Source: Bradyrhizobium erythrophlei (GTDB lineage: Bacteria; Pseudomonadota; Alphaproteobacteria; Rhizobiales; Xanthobacteraceae). Taken from it: a stretch of DNA of 64,000 nt. Below, one piece after another: positions 49,700 through 59,551 of this stretch. The notes beneath the pieces were generated by a model that was not told the DNA's origin, searched no databases, and worked only from the letters and a program-made list of their open reading frames with translations. Position numbers and translations under genes: made by a program. The stretch is taken from the NCBI RefSeq assembly GCF_900142985.1, contig NZ_LT670849.1, forward strand, positions 868,001 to 932,000, in the 5' to 3' direction. Within the stretch, counting starts at the first letter, position 1. Every line of letters starts with the position of its first letter.

Positions 49700-50821
49700 T
49701 TAATGACCATCCCCGACCACAAGACAAGGCACGGTTTTTGAAGCAACGAGATTTCCTACATTACACATGTCTGCATGACCACTTATCGTTACCGGGCAAC
49801 CGAGCGGGCGCATCGGATTGTCTCCGCATTCCAAGAAAACCCTGCGAATAGTCCGAGTAGCGTCATCAGTTAAGAGCGGTACGCCATTATCGCTACCATA
49901 TTCTCTCGCTGCGGCGACCGCGATCGCAGAGGGCTGCAGAGTGTCTAGATTACCAAATTTCTTGTAGAAGCCTTGCAAACGTACCTTCGCGCGTTTCGCT
50001 GCCAAATCCTTGCCGTCGAGCTTGAAATCCTGGAGAGTTATGGTTCGGTAATCATCAAATATGTCGGTCGGCGAGGTCAACCGCTCCTGATCACCAGCAT
50101 GTTCCACCAGCGTCCCCGGATAGCCAAATGACGCCACGTCTTTGTCGGCGATGACTCTGTCGGCGAAGTTCAAATCGTGGCAAACGAAGAAATACACGAC
50201 AAGCGCATCTTGCGCGAACCCCGGGTTGGCGACCGGATTACCTGGGGCAATGAAAGTAGCGAGCCAGCTGTTGTCATGTTGGTTCAGGACTGCTGGTCGC
50301 ACCGTCGAGCAAAACACATAGCTCTCGACTAATTTCCATTGAATGGGTTGAGCCGTCTCGTATGAGCCCTGCGGATGAAATGACTCCCCCTGCTTAGCGC
50401 GCACCTTCACAAGATTACCGCCCCAGCCAACCCGTAAGGTCGTCTTGGTTTCCAGTTGAAGCCATATGCAGGTATCCCTGTGACAGCCGGTTCGCATGAC
50501 TATTTGCTGGGTCCCGCGAGATGAATCGCTCGGCGCCGCAGCCGCTTCGGATCGAACGCCTCGCTGCGGCTTAACGCACGCGTCCATGAAGCCTCTATAA
50601 TCAGCAGGCTTGCCTGCATCTTGCCACTTGAACTCGCAGGCGACCCATCCGGGTGGGTGTTGGGCGCTGGCGGGGGACGATAACGACGCGAGAACCCAAA
50701 AGATTACCAGTGCCAAGATAATATCGAGGGCTGTCCAAGTCGGTTGAATTGGTGAGCGCTGGCACGCTCTTACTTCCGAAGTTGCTTGTTTTCCGCATTC
50801 TTGGCAGGAAGCTAAAGCCAT
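49700..50821 (-). CDS. Membrane-anchored exported protein of unknown function
   Basis: 373 residues. N-terminus has a reduced zinc-ribbon-like stretch SCQECGKQATSEVRACQ, then one membrane helix (DIILALVIFWVLASLSSPAS), then a long periplasmic domain with several cysteines (WVACEFKWQD, MDACVKPQ, MRTGCHRDTCIWLQLE, CGDNPMRPLGCPVTI) probably disulfide-bonded. The region WGGNLVKVRAKQGESFHPQG is followed by beta-rich sequence without recognisable catalytic motif. It reads against the neighbouring accessory genes. Probably a signal-anchored envelope protein; I cannot name a family. Confidence 0.58.
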   Translation of the reverse strand: MALASCQECGKQATSEVRACQRSPIQPTWTALDIILALVIFWVLASLSSPASAQHPPGWVACEFKWQDAGKPADYRGFMDACVKPQRGVRSEAAAAPSDSSRGTQQIVMRTGCHRDTCIWLQLETKTTLRVGWGGNLVKVRAKQGESFHPQGSYETAQPIQWKLVESYVFCSTVRPAVLNQHDNSWLATFIAPGNPVANPGFAQDALVVYFFVCHDLNFADRVIADKDVASFGYPGTLVEHAGDQERLTSPTDIFDDYRTITLQDFKLDGKDLAAKRAKVRLQGFYKKFGNLDTLQPSAIAVAAAREYGSDNGVPLLTDDATRTIRRVFLECGDNPMRPLGCPVTISGHADMCNVGNLVASKTVPCLVVGDGH

Positions 50822-50990
50822 CCCCCTCTCCTTTGCGCAATTTGATCGACCGATCCGCTTCCGCGGAAGTCACCGTGTTTGCCGTTTAGATGAGGACGAC
50901 TGATAGCTCTGTTTTCTCCTAATATCCAGTTTTGGGATAATCCGTTTTCGGGATCAGATTCCCCGCCGCCGATTCACTGGCCCGGCGGTC

Positions 50991-51260
50991 ATGCAAAAAT
51001 CCCTCAAATCCGCGGAATATGGCCGCCTCATCGAGGTTCTTGTCGCAGCGCGACATGAAGCCGGCATTCGCCAGCAGGCATTGGCCACGAAGCTCGGGCG
51101 GCCTCAGTCCTTTATTGCCAAATATGAGGGCGGCGAGCGGCGGATCGACGTTATAGAGTTCATCGCAATTGCCCGGGCAGTTGGCGCCGATCCCTTGAAG
51201 CTTTTCAAAGAATTTCTGGCCGAAAAGCCCGCCAAATCGCCACGCAAGCGGTCCCGCTGA
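50991..51260 (+). CDS. XRE-family helix-turn-helix regulator
   Basis: 89 residues. A lambda-repressor-like HTH spans about residues 12-70: LIEVLVAARHEAGIRQQALA, KLGRPQSFIAKYEGGERRID and VIEFIAIARAVGADPLKLFK. A basic tail (KPAKSPRKRSR) ends the protein. It binds DNA as a dimer, likely at its own or nearby promoters. It is the first gene of the plus-strand group leading to the serine recombinase, which suggests a role in control of the mobile cassette. ATG start; the upstream site GGCGGTC is weak. Confidence 0.85.
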   Translation: MQKSLKSAEYGRLIEVLVAARHEAGIRQQALATKLGRPQSFIAKYEGGERRIDVIEFIAIARAVGADPLKLFKEFLAEKPAKSPRKRSR

Positions 51261-51394
51261 GGCTCTGAAATTGGCAGACGGCGCGAAACCGCTTCCCTGA
51301 AGCATCTCTACTCAAAAGAGCCATAAGATTGCTCGACAATCCACTCGACTGCGGCGCTGTTTGGAGCGGTACTGCTCCCCGTCAACGAGGGACG

Positions 51395-51622
51395 ATGCTC
51401 ATGGGCGCGGTAGCCATCAATGAAGCCATCAAGATCTGCCTCAAGGAAATCTGCAGCAAACTGGATGAGGCGACCCGGTTGGCCCGCGCCGCCGAGGCCT
51501 GCGTCCTGGCGGGCAGCGTGGCGGAAGGCGTCGAGGTTTCTATGGACATTGAGCAACTGATCTATGAGGCCGGTCGCCTTCATGATGCGGTTTCGTTGAT
51601 GCATCGGCTCACACGAGCCTAG
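51395..51622 (+). CDS. Small helical protein in recombinase cassette
   Basis: 75 residues from the ATG at 51395, or 73 from the one six bases later. Predicted all-helical (AINEAIKICLKEICSKLDEA, EVSMDIEQLIYEAGRLHDAV), soluble, no known domain. Similar small proteins are often seen between XRE and DUF3489 genes in Rhizobiales recombinase cassettes, which makes it likely real. The site GAGGGACG precedes the start. No function known. Confidence 0.55.
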   Translation: MLMGAVAINEAIKICLKEICSKLDEATRLARAAEACVLAGSVAEGVEVSMDIEQLIYEAGRLHDAVSLMHRLTRA

Positions 51623-51715
51623 CGTTCCCACCACGTTCGCCTTTGGCCCCGCCCAATAGCGGGGCTCGTGTCGGTGGCAGCACATGATGCTGTCGTAAGA
51701 CATGAGGAGGGCCTG

Positions 51716-52093
51716 GTGGCCACCAGCAAAAAGGCAAAACCCGCAAAGCGCTCGGCAACGACCTCGCGCAAAAAAAAGCCGGCGACCATCGCGCGCGGCC
51801 GTTCTCCGGCAAAGGCTACTACGTCCGGGCTGCGATCACGTTCGGAGGCAAAGTCGGCGGCGACTTTGACTGCCAAGCACTCGTCTACAAAACAAGAAAC
51901 GGTCCTTGGCATGCTCCGCCAGCCCAAGGGCTCGACGGTCGCCGCGATCGCGAAGGCAACCGGCTGGCAGCAACATTCCGTGCGGGGCTTCCTCGCCGGC
52001 GTCGTCAAGAAGAAGCTCAGGCTGAAACTTGAGTCCAAAGTTGTCGGAGAGCAGCGCGTCTACAGCCTTCCCAAAGCCGACGCCAGCTTATGA
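51716..52093 (+). CDS. DUF3489 protein (winged-helix-like)
   Basis: 125 residues from a GTG preceded by GAGGAGGGCC. The first 60 residues are lysine- and serine-rich and disordered; the C-terminal part (KQETVLGMLRQPKGSTVAAI, ATGWQQHSVRGFLAGVVKKK, and ending RVYSLPKA) is the DUF3489 domain, which has the form of a DNA-binding winged helix. The frame overlaps the next gene by 4 bases (ATGA), showing coupling with DUF2924 and the recombinase. Together they form a cassette typical of alphaproteobacterial islands. Confidence 0.85.
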   Translation: MATSKKAKPAKRSATTSRKKKPATIARGRSPAKATTSGLRSRSEAKSAATLTAKHSSTKQETVLGMLRQPKGSTVAAIAKATGWQQHSVRGFLAGVVKKKLRLKLESKVVGEQRVYSLPKADASL

Positions 52094-52590
52094 CATCCCA
52101 TCCAGGATCAAAAGCGGACAAGGTCGATCCAGTCGTCGAGGCGGAGCTGGATCGACTGCCCACAATGCGGATTGCGGAATTGCGCACTCGCTATCGTGAA
52201 CTGTTCCGGGCCGAATCACCAAAAGCGTTTGGCCCGGACCTTCTCCGGCGCAGTATCGCGCACAGAATCCAAAAGCGGGCGTATGGCGGCCTCTCGCGCG
52301 AGCACCAGCACTTGCTCGACCAACTGGTAAAAGCCGCTAGAGCCAAGCCGAACGGCCGGCTCGAACTACCCAGGCGCATCAAGGCCGGCTCCGAACTCGT
52401 TCGGACGTGGAACATGCGGACCTATCGCGTCGTCGTGCTTGTGGGTGGCTTTGCCTACGAAGGGCGGACCTACAAGAGCCTCTCCGAGATCGCATCTGAG
52501 ATTACTGGGACAAAGTGGAATGGGCCTCGTTTCTTCGGGCTGAGGCGCTCTTCGGACAGAACGGCTGGGGATCCAACTCATGCCATCTAA
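52090..52590 (+). CDS. DUF2924 protein
   Basis: 166 residues with the DUF2924 layout: N-terminal LPTMRIAELRTRYRELFRAE and the helical AFGPDLLRRSIAHRIQKRAY, then a linker and RTYRVVVLVGGFAYEGRTYK and SLSEIASEITGTKWNGPRFF, which is the domain end. DUF2924 proteins are nearly always upstream of large serine recombinases; a directionality or accessory role is plausible. It overlaps both its neighbours by 4 and 11 bases. Cytoplasmic, no membrane segment. Confidence 0.9.
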   Translation: MTSHPGSKADKVDPVVEAELDRLPTMRIAELRTRYRELFRAESPKAFGPDLLRRSIAHRIQKRAYGGLSREHQHLLDQLVKAARAKPNGRLELPRRIKAGSELVRTWNMRTYRVVVLVGGFAYEGRTYKSLSEIASEITGTKWNGPRFFGLRRSSDRTAGDPTHAI

Positions 52591-54127
52591 TTCCACGAAG
52601 GTAATTCGCTGCGCCATCTATACCCGCAAATCGACCGAGCATGGACTAGACCAGGAGTTCAACTCGCTCGACGCTCAGCGTGAGGCCTGCGAGGCATATA
52701 TAAAGAGTCAGGCCTCGCAGGGTTGGAAGGCCCTGTCCCAGGAATACGATGATCCAGCCTATTCCGGAGGCAACCTTGAGCGCCCTGCCCTGAAACGACT
52801 GCTTCGCGATATCGAGTCCGGCAGGATCGACGTGATCGTGGTCTACAAGATCGACCGCCTCACCCGATCGCTGGCCGACTTTGCAAAGCTGGTCGAAGCA
52901 TTCGATGCCAAATCGATCTCGTTCGTCGCAGTCACCCAGCAGTTCAACACGACCACATCCATGGGGCGCCTCACCCTGAATGTGCTGCTCTCCTTTGCGC
53001 AGTTCGAACGGGAGCTGGCGTCCGAGCGCGTCCGGGACAAGGTCGCCGCCTCCCGCAAGAAGGGCAAGTGGACCGGAGGGACGGTCCCACTCGGCTACGA
53101 CGCCCAGGACAAGAAGCTCGTGATCAACAAGACCGAAGCCGAAACAGTCCGCACCATCTTCGGGCTCTATCTCGAACGGAAATCGTTCGGTAAGGTTGTC
53201 GCCGAGCTCGATCGCCGGAAAATCGTCACCAAGCGGCGCGACACGAAAGTCGCAAAATACAACGGCGGCATTCCTTTCACCTACGGCCCCCTCGCCTACT
53301 TCTTGAAGAACCGCATTTACGTCGGCGAGATGCATCACGGCGGGAAATGGTTCAAGGGAGAGCATCAGGCGATTCTGGACCGCCCAACCTTCGAACGGGC
53401 GCAAAACCTTCTCAAATCAAACCGGGTGACCCGGCGGATCAAGCATTCCGAAAGCGGCACCCTGCTCCGGGGGAAGTTGTTCGATGACAAGGGCAACGCT
53501 ATGAGTCCCAGCTTTACAAGCAAGAATGGCGTCCGTTACCGATCCTACGTCAGCACCGCTTTGAATGGGCGAAAACATAAGGCCGGATCGGTCACGCGAA
53601 TTCCAGCTCCGGAAATCGAAGCAATCATTGAGCACGCCGTTCGTTGCAAGCTTGACGAACAAGGTGACTCGAGGGAAGCAGTCTGGGATCGTATCGAACG
53701 TGCTGTTGTCGGCGCGAAAAGTGTTCGCGTTACGCTTACTTCTATGAATGCCGACATGACGCCAGCCGAAACGATTGATATTGCCTGGACTGCCAAAAAT
53801 CCTAGCCTTCCCAATGCCTCAACCGTAACTCCCGGCCCCGAGCCCGACCGGAAGCTGCTGCTGGCACTTGTCCGCGCACAGATCTGGTTGTCTGATCTTG
53901 CCAATAACCGCTCGCCTTCCGTCGAAGAGCTGGCAATCAAAGTGGACATCCACCCCAAAGTGATGCGCGAGGCGCTCAAGCTGGCGTTTCTGGCTCCCGA
54001 TATCATGACATCCATATTCGCGGGCGAAGCGATGGTCGAACTTGCGGATTTGCGAAATGTCTCCGCCCTGAGCTGGCGAAGCCAACGAGAAGAACTACAT
54101 CATAGGCGGACACAGCACTCCAATTGA
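52580..54127 (+). CDS. Large serine recombinase (resolvase family)
   Basis: 515 residues. Resolvase N-terminal domain with the nucleophilic serine in AIYTRKSTEHGLDQEFNSLD (about residue 18), the acidic DVIVVYKIDRLTRSLADF segment and the tract LNVLLSFAQFERELASERVR. A recombinase domain follows (VPLGYDAQDKKLVINKTEAE, YFLKNRIYVGEMHHGGKWFK), then a zinc ribbon-like region that appears reduced (GTLLRGKLFDDKGNAMSPSF lacks the usual cysteines) and a C-terminal part. Enzymes of this type integrate or excise islands by single site-specific exchange. It overlaps the DUF2924 gene. Attachment sites are not evident in the window. Confidence 0.93.
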   Translation: MPSNSTKVIRCAIYTRKSTEHGLDQEFNSLDAQREACEAYIKSQASQGWKALSQEYDDPAYSGGNLERPALKRLLRDIESGRIDVIVVYKIDRLTRSLADFAKLVEAFDAKSISFVAVTQQFNTTTSMGRLTLNVLLSFAQFERELASERVRDKVAASRKKGKWTGGTVPLGYDAQDKKLVINKTEAETVRTIFGLYLERKSFGKVVAELDRRKIVTKRRDTKVAKYNGGIPFTYGPLAYFLKNRIYVGEMHHGGKWFKGEHQAILDRPTFERAQNLLKSNRVTRRIKHSESGTLLRGKLFDDKGNAMSPSFTSKNGVRYRSYVSTALNGRKHKAGSVTRIPAPEIEAIIEHAVRCKLDEQGDSREAVWDRIERAVVGAKSVRVTLTSMNADMTPAETIDIAWTAKNPSLPNASTVTPGPEPDRKLLLALVRAQIWLSDLANNRSPSVEELAIKVDIHPKVMREALKLAFLAPDIMTSIFAGEAMVELADLRNVSALSWRSQREELHHRRTQHSN

Positions 54128-54139
54128 ACCTCCTCACCC

Positions 54140-54883
54140 TTGAAGAAATTCGTGCTCATTTTTCTGCTTCTGTTGGTAGGACCGATCGCCGTCTCCGCGG
54201 CCAATTATCTGCTCGGCGATCGTCGCGAAAACTGGCAAACGGCAGATCGCTCGAGCGCCGGGCTGCTCCCTAAGCCGGCGGACAATCCTGACGCCCTCAT
54301 CCGTGTTTTTGCTGCCCGAACAGTCCGCTGGCGCGGGATCTTTGCGGTTCACACCTGGATCGTTGTCAAGGAGCGTGGCGCATCTCGGTACTCTCGCTAC
54401 GATTATACGGCCTGGGGCGAACCAATCCGTATCGACGGTTTTGCGGCTGACGGACGATGGTTCGGTGCCGTGCCCGAAGTAGTTGTTAGTGTGGAGGGAG
54501 ACAAAGCGGAGCAATTGATCCCCAAGATTCGCTCCGTGGTGGAGAATTACAAGTTTCGAGCCTACGGTGACTATCGTCCGTGGCCAGGACCGAACTCAAA
54601 TACATTTATCCAAGCGATCCTGGACACGGTTCCCGAGCTGAACGCCGTGCTACCTCCCACAGCTATCGGCAAGGACTATCCCTACCGCGGCGATTGGTTT
54701 GGTTTGACGCCTTCGGGAACCGGCGCATTCCTTTCATTGGGTGGTTATCTCGGTTTAACGATTGGTTGGATTGAGGGCTTCGAGCTAAATTTCTTCGGTG
54801 GAGTTCTGGGGCTCGATGTAAGGCGGCCTGCATTGAAGCTTCCAGGCATCGGCCGTATCGGAATGCCTTTCGCTCGATCCTGA
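54140..54883 (+). CDS. DUF3750 exported protein
   Basis: 247 residues from a TTG start. N-terminal signal or anchor (FVLIFLLLLVGPIAVSAANY) followed by the DUF3750 domain: VRWRGIFAVHTWIVVKERGA, NYKFRAYGDYRPWPGPNSNT (conserved PGPNSNTF), AILDTVPELNAVLPPTAIGK and a C-terminal helical segment. The conserved pattern PWPGPNSNTF is shared by a group of envelope proteins with no known activity. Lies 12 bases after the recombinase stop; no ribosome site is clear, so the start may differ. Confidence 0.78.
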   Translation: MKKFVLIFLLLLVGPIAVSAANYLLGDRRENWQTADRSSAGLLPKPADNPDALIRVFAARTVRWRGIFAVHTWIVVKERGASRYSRYDYTAWGEPIRIDGFAADGRWFGAVPEVVVSVEGDKAEQLIPKIRSVVENYKFRAYGDYRPWPGPNSNTFIQAILDTVPELNAVLPPTAIGKDYPYRGDWFGLTPSGTGAFLSLGGYLGLTIGWIEGFELNFFGGVLGLDVRRPALKLPGIGRIGMPFARS

Positions 54884-55091
54884 CAGCAATATCCCCCTCT
54901 GCGCCCGTTAGCGAAAATTGGAATGCTTAGATGCCGAGCCGCGAACTGTTGTTTTATTGAAATAGCTATAGTGCTTCGTTCGTCTGAGCCCGACGCTCTA
55001 AAGAGAGCGAGTCGCCCCTGCCCCGATCGCAGGATCATGGTTGAGGACGCTCCGGAGCACAACGTTTCAAATCCAGACAGCGAGGCAGGCC

Positions 55092-56375
55092 ATGGTCAAA
55101 CCGTTTCCGTCGAAGACTCACATCGGCAACCACATGCTGCATCCCGAAACGCTCATGCTGAATTACGGCTACGACCCGCAATTGTCGGAAGGAGCTGTCA
55201 AACCACCAGTCTTTCTGACTTCGACCTTCGTTTTCAGGACCGCGGAAGACGGACAGGACTTCTTTGATTACGTCTCGGGTCGGCGTGAGCCTCCCGAGGG
55301 GATGGGTGCTGGCCTAGTTTATTCGCGGTTCAATCATCCTAACAGCGAGATCGTCGAGGACAGACTCTCCGTCTATGAGCGAACCGAGAAATGCGCCTTA
55401 TTTTCTTCCGGCATGGCGGCGATTGCGACCACGATCCTCGCGTTCGTCCGTCCTGGCGATGTCATTCTGCACTCTCAACCGCTCTATGGCGGGACGGAAA
55501 CTCTGTTTGCAAGAACACTGGCGGGGCTCTCCATCGGTGCGGTCGGCTTCGCCGACGGTATCGACGAAGCCGCAGTCAGGTTGGCAGCGGAGGATGCCAT
55601 GCGCAAAGGCCGTGTGGCGATGATCTTCATCGAAACTCCGGCAAATCCCACCAACGGCCTGGTCGACATCGCGATGGTCCGCCGCATCGCCGAGATGATC
55701 GGCCAAGCTCAGAGACACAGGCCGATCATCGCATGCGACAATACCCTGCTCGGACCGGTGTTTCAGCGGCCAATCGAACACGGCGCGGATCTCTCCTTGT
55801 ACTCGCTGACCAAATATGTCGGCGGACATTCCGATCTAATCGCCGGCGCCGCGCTCGGCCCAAAAGCCATGATGAAAGACGTCAAAGCGTTGCGAGGCGC
55901 CATTGGCACGCAATTGGACCCGCACACCTGCTGGATGATCAGCCGGTCACTCGAAACACTCAGCATCCGCATGGAAAAGGCGGACAGAAATGCACGGCTG
56001 GTCGCAGACTACCTACGCGACCACGCCAAGGTGGCGAAAGTCCATTACCTTGCTCACCTCGAAGACGCCTCCCTCGCCGGCCAGGTTTTCGCAAGGCAAT
56101 GCACCGGCGCGGGCTCCACGTTCTCGTTCGACATTGTCGGCGGCCAGGCCGCCGCATTCAAATTCTTGAACGCGCTCCAAATTTTCAAGCTCGCGGTGAG
56201 CCTCGGCGGCACCGAGTCGCTTGCCAGCTTGCCCGCAAGCATGACCCATTCCGGCGTTCCGGCCGACATCCGCCAAAAAATCGGCGTCCTCGACTCCACG
56301 ATCCGGCTATCGATTGGCATCGAACACCCGTCCGATCTGATCGCCGACGTGGCCCAGGCTTTGAACGCGGCGTAG
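55092..56375 (+). CDS. Cystathionine gamma-synthase-family PLP enzyme
   Basis: 427 residues from ATG 55092 ([20 protein letters not shown]). PLP-dependent trans-sulfuration fold: [20 protein letters not shown], the [14 protein letters not shown] loop ([20 protein letters not shown]), [23 protein letters not shown], the PLP lysine in [20 protein letters not shown], and [18 protein letters not shown]. It may act as cystathionine gamma-synthase, O-succinyl-homoserine sulfhydrylase or methionine gamma-lyase; the exact reaction cannot be read. The start at 55041 would add 17 residues without family character. I saw no SAM riboswitch in the leader. Confidence 0.9.
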   Translation: MVKPFPSKTHIGNHMLHPETLMLNYGYDPQLSEGAVKPPVFLTSTFVFRTAEDGQDFFDYVSGRREPPEGMGAGLVYSRFNHPNSEIVEDRLSVYERTEKCALFSSGMAAIATTILAFVRPGDVILHSQPLYGGTETLFARTLAGLSIGAVGFADGIDEAAVRLAAEDAMRKGRVAMIFIETPANPTNGLVDIAMVRRIAEMIGQAQRHRPIIACDNTLLGPVFQRPIEHGADLSLYSLTKYVGGHSDLIAGAALGPKAMMKDVKALRGAIGTQLDPHTCWMISRSLETLSIRMEKADRNARLVADYLRDHAKVAKVHYLAHLEDASLAGQVFARQCTGAGSTFSFDIVGGQAAAFKFLNALQIFKLAVSLGGTESLASLPASMTHSGVPADIRQKIGVLDSTIRLSIGIEHPSDLIADVAQALNAA

Positions 56376-56543
56376 CATCGATCGAGCGTCATTGAACGCA
56401 ATGCCCCCTTATCCCACTTCGCCAATGAGGCGTTACGGAACGTCAACGTCCGCTTTGAGGCGATTCCGAACCACCCCCTCAACGTTGCGTCACAAGTAGC
56501 TACGCTTTTTGGATCGGTAGCTCCACCGTGGCGTTAAGAACCG

Positions 56544-57644
56544 TCAAATGACAGCACCAGTGACCTCATTTAGAAGGTGCATATTGTTAAGATCCGCTGC
56601 CAATCGGAGCGTCCCACCGTCGAGCGCGCCGGCGTTCGGATTAACTCGCCCGCAAATTTGCGTACCCTCGAGCGTAAAGTAAATCAGTGTCTCCATACCC
56701 ATCGGTTCGGTCACATCCAGTACGGCATCGAAGGCTTCAGTTCCTGGTTCCGAATGGCCTTTCGCTTCCGTGATATGTTCCGGCCGCAATCCGAGCAGTA
56801 ACTTTTCGCCTTGCCTCACATTTTGATACCGCGCCGCGCGGCCCGCCGGGAGAGGAAATGCAATTCGGTCGGTCAGCCGGACATGCAACCTACCGGAGAC
56901 GTCTTCGAGACTGCAGGGCAAGAAATTCATCGCAGGAGAGCCGATGAAGCCAGCCACGAAACGTGTGGCCGGATTATGATAAAGTTCGTTAGGCGTGCCG
57001 ATCTGTTCGATACGACCGTGGTTCATGACGACGATCCTGTCTGCGAGCGTCATCGCTTCAACCTGATCGTGGGTCACATACACAGTCGTGGTTCGGACCT
57101 TCTGGTGTACCTTCTTGATCTCGATCCGCATCTGCACACGCAACTTGGCATCCAGGTTGGATAGTGGTTCATCGAACAGAAAGACCTTCGGATTGCGGAC
57201 AATGGCGCGTCCCATCGCCACGCGCTGGCGTTGGCCGCCCGATAATTGCTTCGGCTTTCGATCGACGAGTTCAATAATGTCCAGCATGCGCGCAGCTTCA
57301 TCGATCCGCGTCTTGATCTCGGCTTTCGGGTATCGTTTCAATCGCAGTCCGAACGACATGTTCTCCGCGACCGTCATGTGGGGATAAAGCGCGTAATTCT
57401 GGAACACCATCGCGATGTCGCGGTCCTTCGGTGGCACATCGTTGACGACGTCACCCCCGATCATGATGTCACCGTCCGTGATATCCTCCAGTCCTGCGAT
57501 CATCCGCAGCGTCGTTGACTTACCACAGCCCGAGGGTCCCACCAGAACGACAAATTCGTGGTCGGCGATATCGAGATCGATACCGCACACCGCCTCGACA
57601 TCGTCATAGCGCTTGACAACCTTACGCAAGGTGACTTCGGCCAT
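56544..57644 (-). CDS. Sugar ABC transporter ATP-binding protein, MalK/UgpC type
   Basis: 366 residues. Walker [19 protein letters not shown]-loop [20 protein letters not shown], signature [17 protein letters not shown], Walker [17 protein letters not shown] and switch histidine in [16 protein letters not shown]. The C-terminal 120 residues form the regulatory OB-type domain ([30 protein letters not shown]) of CUT1 ATPases. It drives the two permeases encoded just upstream. The ATG at 57644 is 5 bases after the previous gene's stop; the longer frame to 57950 is spurious and runs antisense to nothing meaningful in the permease gene. Confidence 0.96.
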   Translation of the reverse strand: MAEVTLRKVVKRYDDVEAVCGIDLDIADHEFVVLVGPSGCGKSTTLRMIAGLEDITDGDIMIGGDVVNDVPPKDRDIAMVFQNYALYPHMTVAENMSFGLRLKRYPKAEIKTRIDEAARMLDIIELVDRKPKQLSGGQRQRVAMGRAIVRNPKVFLFDEPLSNLDAKLRVQMRIEIKKVHQKVRTTTVYVTHDQVEAMTLADRIVVMNHGRIEQIGTPNELYHNPATRFVAGFIGSPAMNFLPCSLEDVSGRLHVRLTDRIAFPLPAGRAARYQNVRQGEKLLLGLRPEHITEAKGHSEPGTEAFDAVLDVTEPMGMETLIYFTLEGTQICGRVNPNAGALDGGTLRLAADLNNMHLLNEVTGAVI

Positions 57645-57649
57645 ATAGT

Positions 57650-58567
57650 TCAGCCTTTTGTCGCGCCGGCGGTGAGGCCGGCAATGTAATAGTCCATGAG
57701 GAAAGCGTAGATGATGAGCGGAGGGGCCGCACCTAGCAGGGCGCCAGTCATGATCTGTCCCCAATTGAACACGTCGCCCTTGATCAGGGTGGTGATGATG
57801 CCAACCGGGAGCACCAGTTGATCGGTAGACGTCGTGAAAACCAGCGGATAGAGAAATTGAGCCCACGAGACCGTGAAGGCAAAGATGGTCGCAGCGATCA
57901 AGCCGGGCAGTGCGACCGGAATGAAGATGCGCGTCAAGGTCTGGAACCACGAGGCTCCGTCGATGATGGCAGCCTCGTCAAGCTCCTTGGGGATCGACGC
58001 GAAGTAGCCGATCATGATCCAGGTGCAGAACGGAACGGTGAGTGTCGGATAGAGGATCAGCAACACATACCATCGGTTGATGAGCTGAATCCCAGTAGCG
58101 TCTCCAAACGCCGCCAACATCTTGAACAGCGGCAGAAATAGCAGGCTGTCCGGGATTAAATAGGTTAGGAACACACCGGTCGCGAGGGTCGCGGAACCCC
58201 AGAACCGCATCCGCGCCAAGGCAAACGCCGCGGGCACGCTGATCAGCATGGTGATTGTCACCACGAAGATTGAGACAAGTGCGGAATTCCAAAAAAATCT
58301 CAGAAACTGACTCGAGGTCAGCAGCTCAGAGTAGTTTGCCAGAGTCGGATGAAATACCCACCATGGGTTGGTCGCGGCCGAAATCTCGGTGCTGCTCTTG
58401 AGTGAAGTGATCACCATGTAAAGTGGTGGCACCAGCGAGAAGATCGCAAAGAGCGTCAGAAAAAAATACGACCATCGCAGCGCCCATGTGCGATCGTGGC
58501 TCATGCTGCCATACTTGACCGTGCGGGTCGGTGCGGCCTTATCGATCACAACCGTGCTTGCCATCAA
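57650..58567 (-). CDS. Carbohydrate ABC transporter permease, MalG-like
   Basis: 305 residues, six membrane helices, with the cytoplasmic EAA loop [20 protein letters not shown] and [20 protein letters not shown] after it, and the final helix [20 protein letters not shown]. Pairs with the MalF-like permease gene upstream, overlapping it by 4 bases (ATGA). The EAA loop docks on the ATPase. CUT1 family; sugar unknown. A double Met at the start makes 58564 possible. Confidence 0.95.
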   Translation of the reverse strand: MMASTVVIDKAAPTRTVKYGSMSHDRTWALRWSYFFLTLFAIFSLVPPLYMVITSLKSSTEISAATNPWWVFHPTLANYSELLTSSQFLRFFWNSALVSIFVVTITMLISVPAAFALARMRFWGSATLATGVFLTYLIPDSLLFLPLFKMLAAFGDATGIQLINRWYVLLILYPTLTVPFCTWIMIGYFASIPKELDEAAIIDGASWFQTLTRIFIPVALPGLIAATIFAFTVSWAQFLYPLVFTTSTDQLVLPVGIITTLIKGDVFNWGQIMTGALLGAAPPLIIYAFLMDYYIAGLTAGATKG

Positions 58568-59502
58568 GCTTCGTTCCCGCGTTTGTTGATGTCGCGCAGG
58601 ATGAAGATCGCCGCGATCGCAAGTATCGGGAACATGAACAGCGAGACGCTGGCGCCCAGCGGGATGTCGCCACCCTCAATACCGACGCGGAACGCCCAGG
58701 TTGCAAAGATATGCGTGTGATCCAGAGGGCCACCGGCGGTCAGGATCCTCACAATGTCGAAATTCGCAAAAGTCACGATCAGCGAAAACAGAGTCGTAAT
58801 CGCGATGATGTTGCGCATCATCGGCAGGGTCACGTACCAGATACGCTGCCACCAATTTGCGCCGTCAATGGCCGCAGCCTCGTAGAGTTGGTCGGGAACC
58901 GACTTCAGCGAAGCCAGATACATAATCATGAAGAACGGCGCGCCGAACCAAACATTTACCAAGATGACCGAGAACCGCGCCCAGTAGGCGTCGCCGGTCC
59001 AGGGAATCGGCCCAATGCCAAAATTCGAAAGCGTGTAGTTGAACGCGCTATAGGACGGATCGAATAACCAAAGCCAGGCCAGGGTACTCATCGCTGGGGG
59101 AATGACCCACGGAACTAAAAGCATGCCGCGCCACTTGCGTTGACCTTTGGTCGGAATATTGTGCACGAAATGCGCAATGATAAATCCGATCAGGGCCTTG
59201 AAGACCACAGCGGTGATCGCGAAGATGCAGGACTGCTCGACGACCAGCCAAAATGTCTCGCGCTTAAACAAAAACTGGAAGTTTCCGAACCCAATAAATC
59301 GCTGCATTGATTTGTTGAGTGTCGCAAGATGCAGCGAGTAGAACGCAGGATAGATTACCAAAAGCAGGATCAACACGATCAGCGGTAGCGTCATCAGGAA
59401 GGCTACCGTAGACCTTCGCTTCAATGCGGCCCGCAAACCGGTGCGCTTCCGCGCGGTGCGTGTGTTGGGAGCACTGTTCGGGTGAATCGCTACATCAACC
59501 AT
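58564..59502 (-). CDS. Carbohydrate ABC transporter permease, MalF-like
   Basis: 312 residues, six helices. STVAFLMTLPLIVLILLLVI starts the membrane part; the EAA loop is LYEAAAIDGANWWQRIWYVT with the following LPMMRNIIAITTLFSLIVTF. The final [10 protein letters not shown] is cytoplasmic. It forms the channel with the MalG-like protein. The gene is 49 bases after the solute-binding protein gene and overlaps the next permease by 4 bases. CUT1 family. Confidence 0.95.
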   Translation of the reverse strand: MVDVAIHPNSAPNTRTARKRTGLRAALKRRSTVAFLMTLPLIVLILLLVIYPAFYSLHLATLNKSMQRFIGFGNFQFLFKRETFWLVVEQSCIFAITAVVFKALIGFIIAHFVHNIPTKGQRKWRGMLLVPWVIPPAMSTLAWLWLFDPSYSAFNYTLSNFGIGPIPWTGDAYWARFSVILVNVWFGAPFFMIMYLASLKSVPDQLYEAAAIDGANWWQRIWYVTLPMMRNIIAITTLFSLIVTFANFDIVRILTAGGPLDHTHIFATWAFRVGIEGGDIPLGASVSLFMFPILAIAAIFILRDINKRGNEA

Positions 59503-59551
59503 GATTTCGCTTCCTCGCCGGCTTTAAGGGGCTCGGGATGCCGCAGCGATC

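Noticed and set aside
50919..51305. 128-codon minus-strand frame
   Set aside because: It is antisense to the XRE regulator, which has a clear helix-turn-helix; no domain in the minus frame.
54884..55091. SAM-II riboswitch before the trans-sulfuration enzyme
   Set aside because: Often present before such genes in alphaproteobacteria, but I could not find its conserved pseudoknot segments here.
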